In this document: one piece after another, positions 46,487 to 53,710 of the stretch
Position numbering within the stretch: the first letter of the stretch is position 1
Layout: the number at the start of each line of letters is the position of its first letter
NCBI GenBank assembly: GCA_964432595.1
Contig: CAYSOF010000034.1
Coordinates: 1-53,710, forward strand
Length of the DNA: 53,710 nt
Direction of reading: 5' to 3'
Origin: DASYLJ01 sp964432595
GTDB taxonomy: Bacteria > Desulfobacterota > Binatia > DP-6
Notes under the pieces: generated by a model
Told to the model about the DNA's origin: nothing
The model's input: the letters and a program-made list of their open reading frames with translations, nothing else
Databases searched by the model: none
Program-made: the position numbers and the translations under genes

Positions 46487-48109
46487 ATGAGCTATCAGGT
46501 GCTCGCCCGGCGGCTCCGGCCGCAGCGCTTCGGCGACGTCATCGGGCAGGAGCACGTGACGCGTACCCTGCAGGCGGCCATCGCCGCCGGCCGTGTGGCG
46601 CATGCGTTCCTGCTGACGGGCCCGCGCGGCGTCGGCAAGACGACCACGGCGCGCATCCTCGCCAAGGCCCTCAATTGCGAAACGGGTACCACCGGCGAGC
46701 CCTGCAATGCGTGCTCGACCTGTCAGGAAGTGGCCGACGGCATCGCGTTCGACGTCCTCGAGATCGACGGCGCGTCGCACACGCAGGTCGACAAGATGCG
46801 CGATCTGATGGAGACCGTCGCGCACCGGCCGATCAAGAGCCGCTACAAGATATACATCATCGACGAGGTGCACATGCTCTCGTCGCACTCCTTCAACGCG
46901 TTGCTGAAGACGCTCGAGGAGCCGCCGTCGCACGTGAAGTTCGTCTTCGCGACGACCGACCCGCACAAGGTGCTGCCCACGGTCGTCTCGCGCTGCCAGC
47001 GCTTCGACCTGCGTCGCATCGGCCTCGGGGAGCTCACCGCGCATCTCCGTCGCATCGTCACGGCGGAAGGCCTGGCGCTGTCGGACGAGGCCGTCTCGCT
47101 CGTCGCCCGCGAGGCGGAGGGCAGCCTGCGCGATGCGCAGTCGCTGCTCGAGCAGGTGCTGACGGCGGCGGGCGCCGACGCCGACGATGCGACGATCCGC
47201 TCCGTGCTCGGCGCGGCCGATCGACGGCTCGTCGCCGCCGTCGCCGAAGGCATCCTCGCCGGGGACGCCGCGGGGTGCCTGCGACAGCTGGCCGCGCTGT
47301 ACGAGCATGGGTACGACGCGCAACGCTTTTGTCGCGATCTGCTCGAGCACTTCCGGCATCTCGCCGTGCTCGCCGCCACCGGCGACCGATCGCTGGTCGC
47401 CGACCTGCCCGAAGCCGAGGTGACGACGCTAGCCGCGCAATCGCAGCAGCGGTCGGCCGACGACATCCAGCGTTTCTTCGGCCTCCTCCTCGAGACGGAC
47501 GAAGTGCTGGCGCTACCGGCGCGCACCGTCGATCCGCAGCTCGTGCTCGAGATGCGCGTGCTGCGGCTGGCGACGCTGCCGCCGCTCCTGCCGGTCGCGG
47601 ACATCCTCGCGCGGCTCGACGCGCTCGCGACCGGGCAGCCACCGCCCGCGGCGCGCGGGCCTTCGTCGCCGACCCGTGCGTCGCAGCCGCCGTCGGCAAG
47701 ACCGTCGCCGACGCCGCGCTCGTCCGCACCCGGCGACGCCGGCGATCTGTGGGAGCGGCTGCGCGCCCGTGTCAGTCAGGAGCGCAGCTCGTTCCTCATC
47801 TCTTTCGTCACGACGGGTCGCCCGCTCGGCGTCCAGGGCGACGTCCTGCGCGTCGGCATCGAGAGCGAGGCCATGCGTCGCGATTTCAGCGCGCGCGAGA
47901 ATCTGGAGCGCATCCAGTCGCTCGCGGGCGAGGTGGCGGGGCGGCCGCTGCGGATCGAGGTGGGGCCCATGCCCGCCGAGCACGCCGCGGACACGCCGCT
48001 CGCGAAGGCGCGCCGCCGCGAGGAGGAGACGCTCTCCGATCCGCTGGTGCAGGCCGCGGTCGAGATCTTCGGCGGCGAAGTCCGGGGCGTGCGCGACCGT
48101 CGTCCCTGA
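46487..48109 (+). CDS. dnaX: DNA polymerase III subunit gamma/tau
   Basis: A 540-residue clamp-loader ATPase. Walker A GPRGVGKTTTAR (45-56), a zinc module with CNACSTC and the first Cys of LNCETG, Walker B IIDEVHM (124-130), and the sensor motif SRCQRF. The conserved core covers about residues 1-370. A Pro/Ser/Ala linker (about 380-425) and a short C-terminal domain with QERSSFLISFV follow, shorter than the tau region of E. coli. No frameshift slippery site is obvious. Third gene of the conserved block. Confidence 0.96.
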   Translation: MSYQVLARRLRPQRFGDVIGQEHVTRTLQAAIAAGRVAHAFLLTGPRGVGKTTTARILAKALNCETGTTGEPCNACSTCQEVADGIAFDVLEIDGASHTQVDKMRDLMETVAHRPIKSRYKIYIIDEVHMLSSHSFNALLKTLEEPPSHVKFVFATTDPHKVLPTVVSRCQRFDLRRIGLGELTAHLRRIVTAEGLALSDEAVSLVAREAEGSLRDAQSLLEQVLTAAGADADDATIRSVLGAADRRLVAAVAEGILAGDAAGCLRQLAALYEHGYDAQRFCRDLLEHFRHLAVLAATGDRSLVADLPEAEVTTLAAQSQQRSADDIQRFFGLLLETDEVLALPARTVDPQLVLEMRVLRLATLPPLLPVADILARLDALATGQPPPAARGPSSPTRASQPPSARPSPTPRSSAPGDAGDLWERLRARVSQERSSFLISFVTTGRPLGVQGDVLRVGIESEAMRRDFSARENLERIQSLAGEVAGRPLRIEVGPMPAEHAADTPLAKARRREEETLSDPLVQAAVEIFGGEVRGVRDRRP

Positions 48110-48123
48110 GGTACACGACGGAC

Positions 48124-48444
48124 ATGGGAAAGGGCTTCGACCTCGGAGGACTGCTCAAGCAGGCGCAGCAGCTCCAGGAGCGGCTCTCGTCGGTCCAGGA
48201 CGAGCTGCGCGCGCGCACGGCCGAGGGTACGGCGGGCGGCGGCATGGTGACGGCGGTCGTGAACGGCAAGCTCGAGCTCGTGTCGGTGCGCATCGACCCG
48301 TCGCTGCTGACCTCGCCGGACGTCGAGATGCTGCAGGACCTCGTCGTCGCCGCCGTGAACGGCGGCATCCGCGCCGCGCAGCAGATGATGGCCGAAGAGA
48401 TGTCCAAGGTGACCGGCGGCATCAAGATTCCCGGGCTCGGCTGA
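48124..48444 (+). CDS. ybaB: nucleoid-associated YbaB/EbfC family protein
   Basis: A 106-residue protein: an N-terminal helical part (GGLLKQAQQLQERLSSVQ), a beta-hairpin core with VTAVVNGKLELVSVRIDPSLL, and MLQDLVVAAVNGGIRAAQ. These are the standard family motifs of a tweezer-like dimer that binds DNA. Starts 14 nt after dnaX, ends 6 nt before recR. Co-transcribed with both. Confidence 0.95.
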   Translation: MGKGFDLGGLLKQAQQLQERLSSVQDELRARTAEGTAGGGMVTAVVNGKLELVSVRIDPSLLTSPDVEMLQDLVVAAVNGGIRAAQQMMAEEMSKVTGGIKIPGLG

Positions 48445-48450
48445 CGCGGC

Positions 48451-49047
48451 ATGGGCCAGACGCCGTCGATGGCGCGCCTGATCCAGCAGCTGACGCGGCT
48501 GCCGGGCATCGGCGAGAAGACCGCCGCGCGGCTCGCGTTCCACGTGCTGCGCGCCGACCGCGAGTACGCCGAGGCGCTGGCGCAGGCGCTGGTCGCCGTC
48601 AAGAACGAGACGAAGCTCTGCAGCACCTGCTTCGCGCTGACCGAGGTCGATCCGTGTCCGCTCTGCCGCGATCCGCGCCGCAGCGACGACGTCATCTGCG
48701 TCGTCGAGGAGCCGGCCGACCTGCTGGCCGTGGACCGGGTGCGCGAGTTCCGTGGCCGCTACCACGTCCTCCACGGCACGCTGGCGCCGCTCGACGGCAT
48801 CGGACCCGACGAGCTCAAGATCCAGCCGCTGCTGTTGCGCCTGCGCGACGGCGCCGTCCGCGAGGTGATCGTCGCGACCAACCCGACCGCGGAAGGCGAG
48901 GCGACGGCGCTCTACCTGGCCAAGCTGCTGAAGCCCCTCGGGGTGCGCGTCACCCGCATCGCCCATGGCCTCCCCGTGGGGGCCGACCTCGAGTACGCCG
49001 ACGTGATGACGGTCGGCCGCGCCCTCGAGGGACGCCGCGAGATGTGA
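48451..49047 (+). CDS. recR: recombination mediator RecR
   Basis: A 198-residue protein: helix-hairpin-helix RLPGIGEKTAARLAFH (about 17-32), a C4 zinc finger (CSTC...CPLC), a Toprim domain with VVEEPADLLAV, and the C-terminal GLPVGADLEYADVMTVGRAL. Works with RecO and RecF to load RecA on gapped DNA. Full length, with no missing motif. Confidence 0.97.
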   Translation: MGQTPSMARLIQQLTRLPGIGEKTAARLAFHVLRADREYAEALAQALVAVKNETKLCSTCFALTEVDPCPLCRDPRRSDDVICVVEEPADLLAVDRVREFRGRYHVLHGTLAPLDGIGPDELKIQPLLLRLRDGAVREVIVATNPTAEGEATALYLAKLLKPLGVRVTRIAHGLPVGADLEYADVMTVGRALEGRREM

Positions 49048-49063
49048 CTATCGCTCGCGGGGC

Positions 49064-49093
49064 TGGACTCTCCGCCGACGCGTCGTGTATAGA
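49064..49093 (+). promoter_or_regulatory. candidate promoter of the tRNA-Asn gene
   Basis: TGGACT (49064-49069), an 18-bp spacer, then TATAGA (49088-49093), placing the expected start of transcription about 3-5 nt upstream of the tRNA 5' end. Confidence 0.45.
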
Positions 49094-49137
49094 CGCCCGC
49101 ATTCCCCGGTAGCTCAGTCGGTAGAGCAATCGGCTGT

Positions 49138-49420
49138 GAGCAACGCAGCCTCACCGGGAAACTGGTGAGTGAAAAGCGGGTGAACTCAGGGAAGCCTAAG
49201 TGCAGAAGCGGCGAGTGCCTCGACGGCATACGGTAATCCTGAGCCGAGCCCTCCGAGTTCAAAGGCGGGGGGAAGGTGCAGAGACTAGGGAGTGACGGAA
49301 GAATAATCTCCCCACGAGCGCCCGCCACCTACAGGCGCAGAGCCCACGGTGATGAGCCCACGGTGATGAGCCCAAGGTGATGAGATAGTCCACCCCCATC
49401 GGAAACGGTGGGAGCAGGTG
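49138..49420 (+). ncRNA. 283-nt self-splicing-type group I intron in tRNA-Asn
   Basis: Follows U35 of the anticodon and ends with G49420, as group I introns do. P1: exon GGCTGT (49132-49137) pairs with intron GCAGCC (49145-49150), with the required U-G pair at the splice site. P2: CTCACC/GGTGAG capped with a GGGAAACT loop. P4: CTCAGG (49185-49190) with CCTGAG (49238-49243) in the Q element AATCCTGAGCC. P7: GACTA (49283-49287) with TAGTC (49386-49390). R is GGTGCAGAGACTAG and S is AGATAGTCC. The core resembles the cyanobacterial tRNA-Leu introns (IC3) as I remember them. No endonuclease frame inside. Confidence 0.93.
49340..49381 (+). repeat. three tandem 14-nt units inside the intron
   Basis: GAGCCCACGGTGAT occurs twice and GAGCCCAAGGTGAT once, directly joined, just before the S element. 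Located between the R and S strands of P7, so it belongs to the P8-side peripheral extension. Confidence 0.9.
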
Positions 49421-49468
49421 TAACCGATCGGTCGCTGGTTCGAGTCCGGCCCGGGGAGCCTACCGAAC

Positions 49469-49507
49469 GAGGCCGTCAGAGCGCACGCTCTGGCGGCCTC
49501 GCCATTT
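49469..49507 (+). terminator. terminator after tRNA-Asn
   Basis: GAGGCCG-T-CAGAGCG (49469-49483) pairs with CGCTCTG-G-CGGCCTC (49486-49500) around CA; the T and G face each other as a wobble pair. It is followed by GCCATTTTC. The same hairpin can serve the convergent gene at 49508. Confidence 0.85.
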
Positions 49508-50872
49508 TCAGGCGCCGAGCTCGTCGCGGAGCGCCTCCGCCAGATCGGCGTGCAGGAAGGGGAAGCCCGACGCGAGCAGCACGCGCGGGAGCACTCGCGC
49601 GCCGCCGAGGAGCAGCGTCTCGCCCATCTCGCCGAACAGCAGGCGCACCGCCGGTGCCGGCAGCGGGAGGAACGTCGGTCGATGCAGCACGGCACCGAGC
49701 GTGCGCACGAACGTCGCATTGGTCACCGGCCCGGGCGCGGTCGCGTTCACGGGACCGTGGACGTCGTCGGCGAAGAGCAGGTGATGGAGGGCGCCGATCA
49801 GGTCGTCGAGCGCGATCCAGCTCATCACCTGCCGTCCGTCGCCGACCACGCCGCCGAGCCCGAGGCGAAAGGGCGCGGCCATCGTCGCGAGCGCGCCGCC
49901 CTGACCGGCGAGCACGATGCCGATCCGGGGAAGGACGACGCGGATACCGGCATCGGACGCCGGCCGCGTCGCGGCCTCCCACGCGCTGCACAGGTCGGGA
50001 AGGAAGCCCATGCCGGGCGGGCTCGTCTCGTCGAGCGCGACGTCGCCGCGATCGCCGTAGACGCCGATCGCCGATGCCGAGATCAGGACGCGCGGCGGCC
50101 GGGCGAGGCGCGCGAGGGTCGTCGCGAGCAGCGTCGTGCCGTCGATGCGGCTCGCGCGCACGCGGTCCTTGTGCGCGTCGGTCCAGCGCGCCGCCGCCAG
50201 CGGCTCGCCAGCGAGATGCACGACGGCGTCGACGCCCTCGAGCCCGGCGGCGTCGATCGTGCCCCGATCGGGATCCCACGCGATCTCCTCCGTGCCGGGC
50301 CGTGGCGCGCGGCGGACCAGTGGCAGCACCGTGTGGCCGCCCGTCGAGAGGAACGCGGCGAGCTGGGCCCCGATCAGTCCGGAGGCGCCCGTCAGCGCGA
50401 CCCGCAACGGCGGACGCCCCGCGTGGCGCACGAGATCGTTGCGCGTGCGCGCGTGACGGAACGCGAAGAGGCGATCGAGCATGCGGCCGACCATGCCGCC
50501 GGCGACGAGCTCGGACATCGGTGCCGCGGGGAGGGTGTATGCGATCTCGTCTTCGAGGACGCTCGCGGTCGGCCCGTCGGGCAGCACGCGATGGGTGTGG
50601 CGCCATGCGGCGAACGGGCCCGACACCTGCACGTCCGTGAACTCGCGCCCCGCCACGTAGCCCGTGTGGTCCGCCACCCAGCGCTGCGTGAGCGGACCGA
50701 GGCGCGTCGCCATCACCAGCCGGCTTCCGTCGGTGATCCCGCCGGTCCGCTCGAGGACGCGAATCGACTGCCACGGCGGGGCGAGCCGTTCGAAGGCTCC
50801 GGGCCGCTCGTGCCAGGCGAATGCCGCGGCGGCGGGCACCGGGAGGGACACGCGTCGTACGAAGGTCGGCAT
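49508..50872 (-). CDS. TIGR01777-type NAD-dependent epimerase-like protein fused to a SRPBCC domain
   Basis: A 454-residue two-domain protein. Residues 1-145 are a START/SRPBCC-type ligand-binding domain (LPVPAAAAFAWHERPGAFERL is its typical first strand and helix). Residues about 155-454 are a short-chain dehydrogenase-like epimerase: VALTGASGLIGAQLAAFL, DAVVHLAGEPLA, ISASAIGVYGDRG and VNATAPGPVTN. Relatives with this fusion are common and are annotated TIGR01777; biochemical function is unknown. No obvious ribosome binding site. Its end abuts the tRNA-Asn terminator. Confidence 0.88.
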   Translation of the reverse strand: MPTFVRRVSLPVPAAAAFAWHERPGAFERLAPPWQSIRVLERTGGITDGSRLVMATRLGPLTQRWVADHTGYVAGREFTDVQVSGPFAAWRHTHRVLPDGPTASVLEDEIAYTLPAAPMSELVAGGMVGRMLDRLFAFRHARTRNDLVRHAGRPPLRVALTGASGLIGAQLAAFLSTGGHTVLPLVRRAPRPGTEEIAWDPDRGTIDAAGLEGVDAVVHLAGEPLAAARWTDAHKDRVRASRIDGTTLLATTLARLARPPRVLISASAIGVYGDRGDVALDETSPPGMGFLPDLCSAWEAATRPASDAGIRVVLPRIGIVLAGQGGALATMAAPFRLGLGGVVGDGRQVMSWIALDDLIGALHHLLFADDVHGPVNATAPGPVTNATFVRTLGAVLHRPTFLPLPAPAVRLLFGEMGETLLLGGARVLPRVLLASGFPFLHADLAEALRDELGA

Positions 50873-51129
50873 GGCGCCCCACCGTCGCACGCCCGGCGCA
50901 GTCAGGAAACCGACCCCGGCGCCGGAAGAGACAGCTTTCTGCCATCCAGGATTAATTTGGTTCGAGCGGCGAAAATTTGACGGAGCGTGACTCGATGCGC
51001 CGGCAGTTGGGAGGAGAATCCAGCATTGCCGGGGAGGACGCTTCGGCACGCCCGTTGCTCTGAGCCAGGCACGACCGCAGGGCAACGCGCAAGGACGGTG
51101 GGTTCGGGCGCCGGGGGGAGAGTCGAGGC

Positions 51130-51582
51130 GTGACGTCAGTCGAGATCGTCGAGGAATCGGCACGAGAGGTGGTGACCACCACCGTCGGCGCCGAGATCCT
51201 GCGCATCGGAGCCGCCCCCGTGCCCGATACGACCTTCAACGGGTTCGTCGCCACGTTGGCCTTCGTCGGATCGCAGGGCGGGACCCTGGTGCTCTACTGC
51301 CACCGGCCGCTGGCGGTCGGAATGGCGGCGGGAATGCTCGGCATGAACGGCGAGGTGCCGGACGACGAGACGGTCCGCGACGCCCTGGGCGAGGTGGTGA
51401 ACCAGATCGGCGGGACCATCAAGCGCAAGATGGGACCGTCGGGCGGCTCGCTGATGCTGTCGGTCCCCGTGGTGATCGCCGGCGCGCCGTTGTCCCACTG
51501 CGTGAAGTCGTCCGCCCAGCCGGTGTCGGTGGAGCTGCAGATCGCCGACGGCAGCATGGCGATCTGCCTGTGGCCTGCATGA
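51130..51582 (+). CDS. cheX: CheX-like chemotaxis phosphatase
   Basis: A 150-residue protein starting at GTG 51130 with a G-rich leader. The active-site motif LGEVVNQIGGTIK has Glu88 and Asn91 (ExxN), used by CheX/CheC/FliY to dephosphorylate CheY-P. The rest is the CheX fold (GTLVLYCHRPLAVGMAAGMLG). First gene of the chemosensory cluster running to the window end. Its product could act on the REC protein next to it. Confidence 0.85.
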   Translation: MTSVEIVEESAREVVTTTVGAEILRIGAAPVPDTTFNGFVATLAFVGSQGGTLVLYCHRPLAVGMAAGMLGMNGEVPDDETVRDALGEVVNQIGGTIKRKMGPSGGSLMLSVPVVIAGAPLSHCVKSSAQPVSVELQIADGSMAICLWPA

Positions 51583-51604
51583 CGAAGCACGAGGACGAGG
51601 TGTG

Positions 51605-52708
51605 ATGAAGAAGGTACTGACGATCGACGACAGCAAGGTCGTGCGCTCGATGGTGATGCGCCACCTGCAGCCCTACGGCTGCGAGGTGGTCGAGGCGACC
51701 AACGGCCAGGAAGGCGTCGAGGCGGCGAAGCAGCACATGCCCGACCTCGTCCTGCTGGACGTCACGATGCCGGTCATGGACGGCAAGCAGGCGCTCGCTG
51801 CAATGCGCGCCGATGCGGCCACCAAGGCGTTGCCGGTCATCATGCTGACGGCGGAGAGCGGCCGCGAACTCGTGATGGAGATCGTGAAGCTCGGGGTCAG
51901 TGGCTACATCGTGAAGCCGTTCCAGAAGGAAGGCTTCGACAAGGAAGTCTCGAAGGTGCTCGGCCAGCCCTCGGCGACGCCGGCGGCGCCCGAGGCCCCG
52001 CCGCTCGATCGTCGCACCATTCTCGTCGTCCAGTCGGACGATGCGCTCCTCGCGTCCGCCCGGCGCGCGCTCGAGGCCAGCATGCAGGTCCTCACCGCGA
52101 CGGCGGCCGATGCCGTGGAGCGCTGGAAGTCGGCGCGACCGGGCGTCGTCATGGTGGACGTTGCCGGCGCGGGTGACGTGGTGGGCCAGCTGCGCGACCT
52201 CGGCAAGAGCGCGCTCGTCGGCGTCGCCAAGCGCGACGACAGCGGTGCGCAGGACGCGGCGCGCAAGGCCGGCTGCCATGCCGTCGTCGCCATGCCGTGC
52301 GAGCCGACGGAGCTGCTCGACGGCGTGCTGGTCGCGGCCGCCGCCGTGGCGACCGTCGAGGAGCAGGTCCACGCGCTTCTCGGCGAGCAGGACGGCTGCG
52401 CGGTGCTGAACCTGCCCGATCCGCGCTCGAAGGTCTTCAGCAAAATGCTGCCGGTCCTGACGAAGCGCCTGAAGGCGCTCGCGGCCGACGGCGGCACGAA
52501 GCTCGTCGTCGACATGGACAACGTGCCCGAATCGAACGCGGACGTCGTGAAGAGCGTCGTCGGCCTCGTCAGCGACGCGGTCGACGCCGGCCTCAAGACC
52601 GCGATCGCCGCGTCGAGCGCGAGCGTCGTCGAGAGCCTGAAGCAGATCGCGGAGACGCAGAATCGTCTCTTCCCGTCGCGCGACGCGGCCCGGGAAGGCC
52701 TCAAGTGA
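51605..52708 (+). CDS. response regulator: REC, degenerate REC, STAS-like
   Basis: A 367-residue protein. REC 1 (1-120): LTIDDSKVV (Asp8, Asp9), phospho-acceptor Asp52 in LLDVTMPVMDG, Thr82 and Lys104 (VKPF), a complete CheY-like site. A Pro/Ala linker follows. The second REC-like unit (about 137-240) starts ILVVQSDDALL but has VMVDVAGAGD at the acceptor strand and no conserved Lys/Pro, so it is probably inactive. The C-terminal part (about 255-360) with GTKLVVDMDNVPESNADVV resembles a STAS (anti-anti-sigma-like) domain. ATG 51605 is preferred; GTG 51602 is possible. Confidence 0.85.
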   Translation: MKKVLTIDDSKVVRSMVMRHLQPYGCEVVEATNGQEGVEAAKQHMPDLVLLDVTMPVMDGKQALAAMRADAATKALPVIMLTAESGRELVMEIVKLGVSGYIVKPFQKEGFDKEVSKVLGQPSATPAAPEAPPLDRRTILVVQSDDALLASARRALEASMQVLTATAADAVERWKSARPGVVMVDVAGAGDVVGQLRDLGKSALVGVAKRDDSGAQDAARKAGCHAVVAMPCEPTELLDGVLVAAAAVATVEEQVHALLGEQDGCAVLNLPDPRSKVFSKMLPVLTKRLKALAADGGTKLVVDMDNVPESNADVVKSVVGLVSDAVDAGLKTAIAASSASVVESLKQIAETQNRLFPSRDAAREGLK

Positions 52709-52731
52709 TCCCGAACGGAGAGGGAACCGCC

Positions 52732-53604
52732 ATGCTACAGTCTGTCACCGAGACCGTGCTCGACCGCGACGCGTTGCGGGAGTGCGTGCGCACGACCCTG
52801 ACGCGGCTCTCGCGGACCGGCGAGCTGCCGGCGCTCTCGGCCACCGCGACGGCGGCGCTCGGCGTCGCGCGCGATCCCGACGCGGACATCGAGGACCTGT
52901 GCCGCGTGATTCGCACCGACGTCGGCATCTCGGCCCGCATCCTGCGCGTCGCGAACTCGGCGGCGTACGCGCGACGGACGCCCGCCAAGACGCTCGCCGA
53001 GGCCGTGCTCACGGTCGGCCTGCGCAAGACGTGCGACCTGCTCGTCGCGGCCAGCGCGCGCCGGTTGTTCGAGGGTACCAGCCGCAACGCGGAGGGACTC
53101 TGGAACCACGCGCTCGCCGTCGCCATCGCGGCGGAAGAGCTGGCGCGCCTCACGCGCCGGTCGGAGCCGGCGGTCGCGTTCCTGCCCGGCCTGTTCCACG
53201 ACGTCGGCCGCATCGCCTTTCTGATCGCCGATCCCATCTCGTTCGAGGTGATCCACGGCCTCGTGGCCGAAGGCGAAGGCCAGACGAGCGACCTCGAGCG
53301 CGGTTGGTACGGCTTCGACCACGCCGAAGCGGGCGCCATCCTCGCGGAGGACTGGGGCCTCGCGCCGGAGCAGTGCGACGGCATCCGCTGGCACCACCGT
53401 CCCGCGCACGCCGACGCCGGCAAGAGCCTCGCGACGATCCTGAACGCCGCGGACAGCCTCGCCTACACGATGGGGTTCGGCGTGAGCCCGCAGCCGCCGC
53501 TCGACGTGACGGTCGCGACGCTCGGGCTCTCCGCGGAGGACGAGACCGCCTGCATGACACGCATCAAGGACGCCTTCATCCGCCAGAACGAGCTCCTGAG
53601 CTGA
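52732..53604 (+). CDS. HDOD-domain signalling protein
   Basis: A 290-residue protein with the HDOD domain (related to HD phosphohydrolases): LPALSATATAALGVARDPDADIEDLCRVI-type first helices, VANSAAYARR, and GLFHDVGRIAFL with His and Asp conserved, then WHHRPAHADAG. HDOD proteins are often signalling scaffolds in chemosensory pathways; many have lost metal binding. The ATG follows GAGAGGG. It lies between the REC-STAS gene and cheA. Confidence 0.88.
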   Translation: MLQSVTETVLDRDALRECVRTTLTRLSRTGELPALSATATAALGVARDPDADIEDLCRVIRTDVGISARILRVANSAAYARRTPAKTLAEAVLTVGLRKTCDLLVAASARRLFEGTSRNAEGLWNHALAVAIAAEELARLTRRSEPAVAFLPGLFHDVGRIAFLIADPISFEVIHGLVAEGEGQTSDLERGWYGFDHAEAGAILAEDWGLAPEQCDGIRWHHRPAHADAGKSLATILNAADSLAYTMGFGVSPQPPLDVTVATLGLSAEDETACMTRIKDAFIRQNELLS

Positions 53605-53613
53605 GGACGAGCA

Positions 53614-53710
53614 ATGAGTGACATGGACGATCTGGACGACGTGGTCCGCGAGTTTCTGGTCGAGAGCCACGAGAACCTCGATCAGCTCGACCGCGATCTC
53701 GTGGCGCTGG
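53614..53710 (+). CDS. cheA: chemotaxis histidine kinase CheA (5' end only)
   Basis: The window ends 32 codons into this gene. The residues VVREFLVESHENLDQLDRDL are the first helix of a CheA P1/Hpt domain, just before the phospho-accepting His, which lies beyond the window. A GAGGACGA site is upstream of ATG 53614, 10 nt after the HDOD stop, so the chemosensory genes are in one operon. Confidence 0.85.
   Translation, partial: MSDMDDLDDVVREFLVESHENLDQLDRDLVAL

Larger units (their letters stand above)
49103..49458 (+). tRNA. tRNA-Asn (anticodon GUU) interrupted by a group I intron
   Basis: 5' exon 49103-49137 (positions 1-35), 3' exon 49421-49458 (36-73). Acceptor TCCCCGG (49103-49109) with CCGGGGA (49451-49457), discriminator G49458, D-arm AGCTCAGTCGG, T-arm GCTGG-TTCGAGT-CCGGC. 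Joining the exons gives the anticodon arm ATCGG-CTGTTAA-CCGAT, that is anticodon GUU, with the CUGUUAA loop that is the normal one for bacterial tRNA-Asn. Any gene finder that ignores introns will miss it or call it broken. CCA is not encoded (CCT). A terminator follows 11 nt later. Confidence 0.93.

Noticed and set aside
46487..48109. Programmed frameshift site in dnaX
   Set aside because: No A-rich slippery heptamer with a following hairpin could be found; the single frame gives one complete product.
49103..49137. Possible truncated tRNA pseudogene
   Set aside because: The missing 3' half is found 283 nt downstream and both halves pair fully, so it is an intron-containing gene.
49138..49420. 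Possible homing endonuclease or protein gene within the intron
   Set aside because: The 283-nt insert is too short and no frame shows LAGLIDADG, HNH or GIY-YIG motifs.

Overview
The window is about 53.7 kb of very GC-rich (about 70%) bacterial chromosome. It is densely coded on both strands, with many 4-nt start/stop overlaps. The gene content points to a Gram-negative, aerobic or microaerobic environmental bacterium of the old deltaproteobacterial grade: RND efflux, outer-membrane factor, lipoprotein, di-haem cytochrome c peroxidase, type III CoA-transferase, a bifunctional transaldolase/glucose-6-phosphate isomerase, and exported proteins with Cys-rich and thrombospondin-3-type repeats. Candidatus Binatota or a relative is my best guess from gene style only; there is no marker gene here that proves it.

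Layout. 1-4.8 kb: tRNA-Arg, an XRE-type regulator, a haem-oxygenase-like diiron protein coupled to a family 2 glycosyltransferase, and small envelope proteins. 4.8-7.6 kb: a CaiB/BaiF CoA-transferase facing an ahpC-ahpD-(LTxxQ protein) operon. 7.6-13.6 kb: a czcCBA-type metal efflux operon preceded by a small Cys-rich exported protein. 13.7-17 kb: a tightly overlapped aquaporin / GMC oxidoreductase / double-VOC operon. 17-26 kb: a GT39 glycosyltransferase, a ClC-CBS-RCK_C channel, a calcium-repeat protein, an enoyl-CoA hydratase/isomerase, a lipoprotein and a lytic transglycosylase with a large unknown N-terminus. 26-33 kb: a purple-acid-phosphatase-like surface protein with 15 Cys-rich repeats, coupled to a lipocalin-like protein, and a divergent WD40 protein. 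33-45 kb: cytochrome c peroxidase, an M19 dipeptidase, a 180-bp terminal-inverted-repeat element, tal-pgi and tkt, a sensor kinase, a DUF779 protein, a ribbon-helix-helix protein and a cell-wall amidase.

45-49.5 kb is a conserved information-processing block: tadA, two tRNA-Ser genes, SRP RNA, dnaX, ybaB, recR (the order known from Bacillus subtilis). It is followed by a tRNA-Asn(GUU) gene whose anticodon loop is split by a 283-nt group I intron, which is the most striking element in the window. 49.5-53.7 kb holds a TIGR01777 epimerase-like protein and the beginning of a chemosensory cluster: CheX phosphatase, a REC-pseudoREC-STAS-like protein, an HDOD protein and a CheA that runs off the end.

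The genes look chromosomal and mostly housekeeping or stress related. I see no prophage, no transposase, no CRISPR array and no origin. Very few promoters can be called with confidence at this GC content. Several strong hairpins mark transcript ends.
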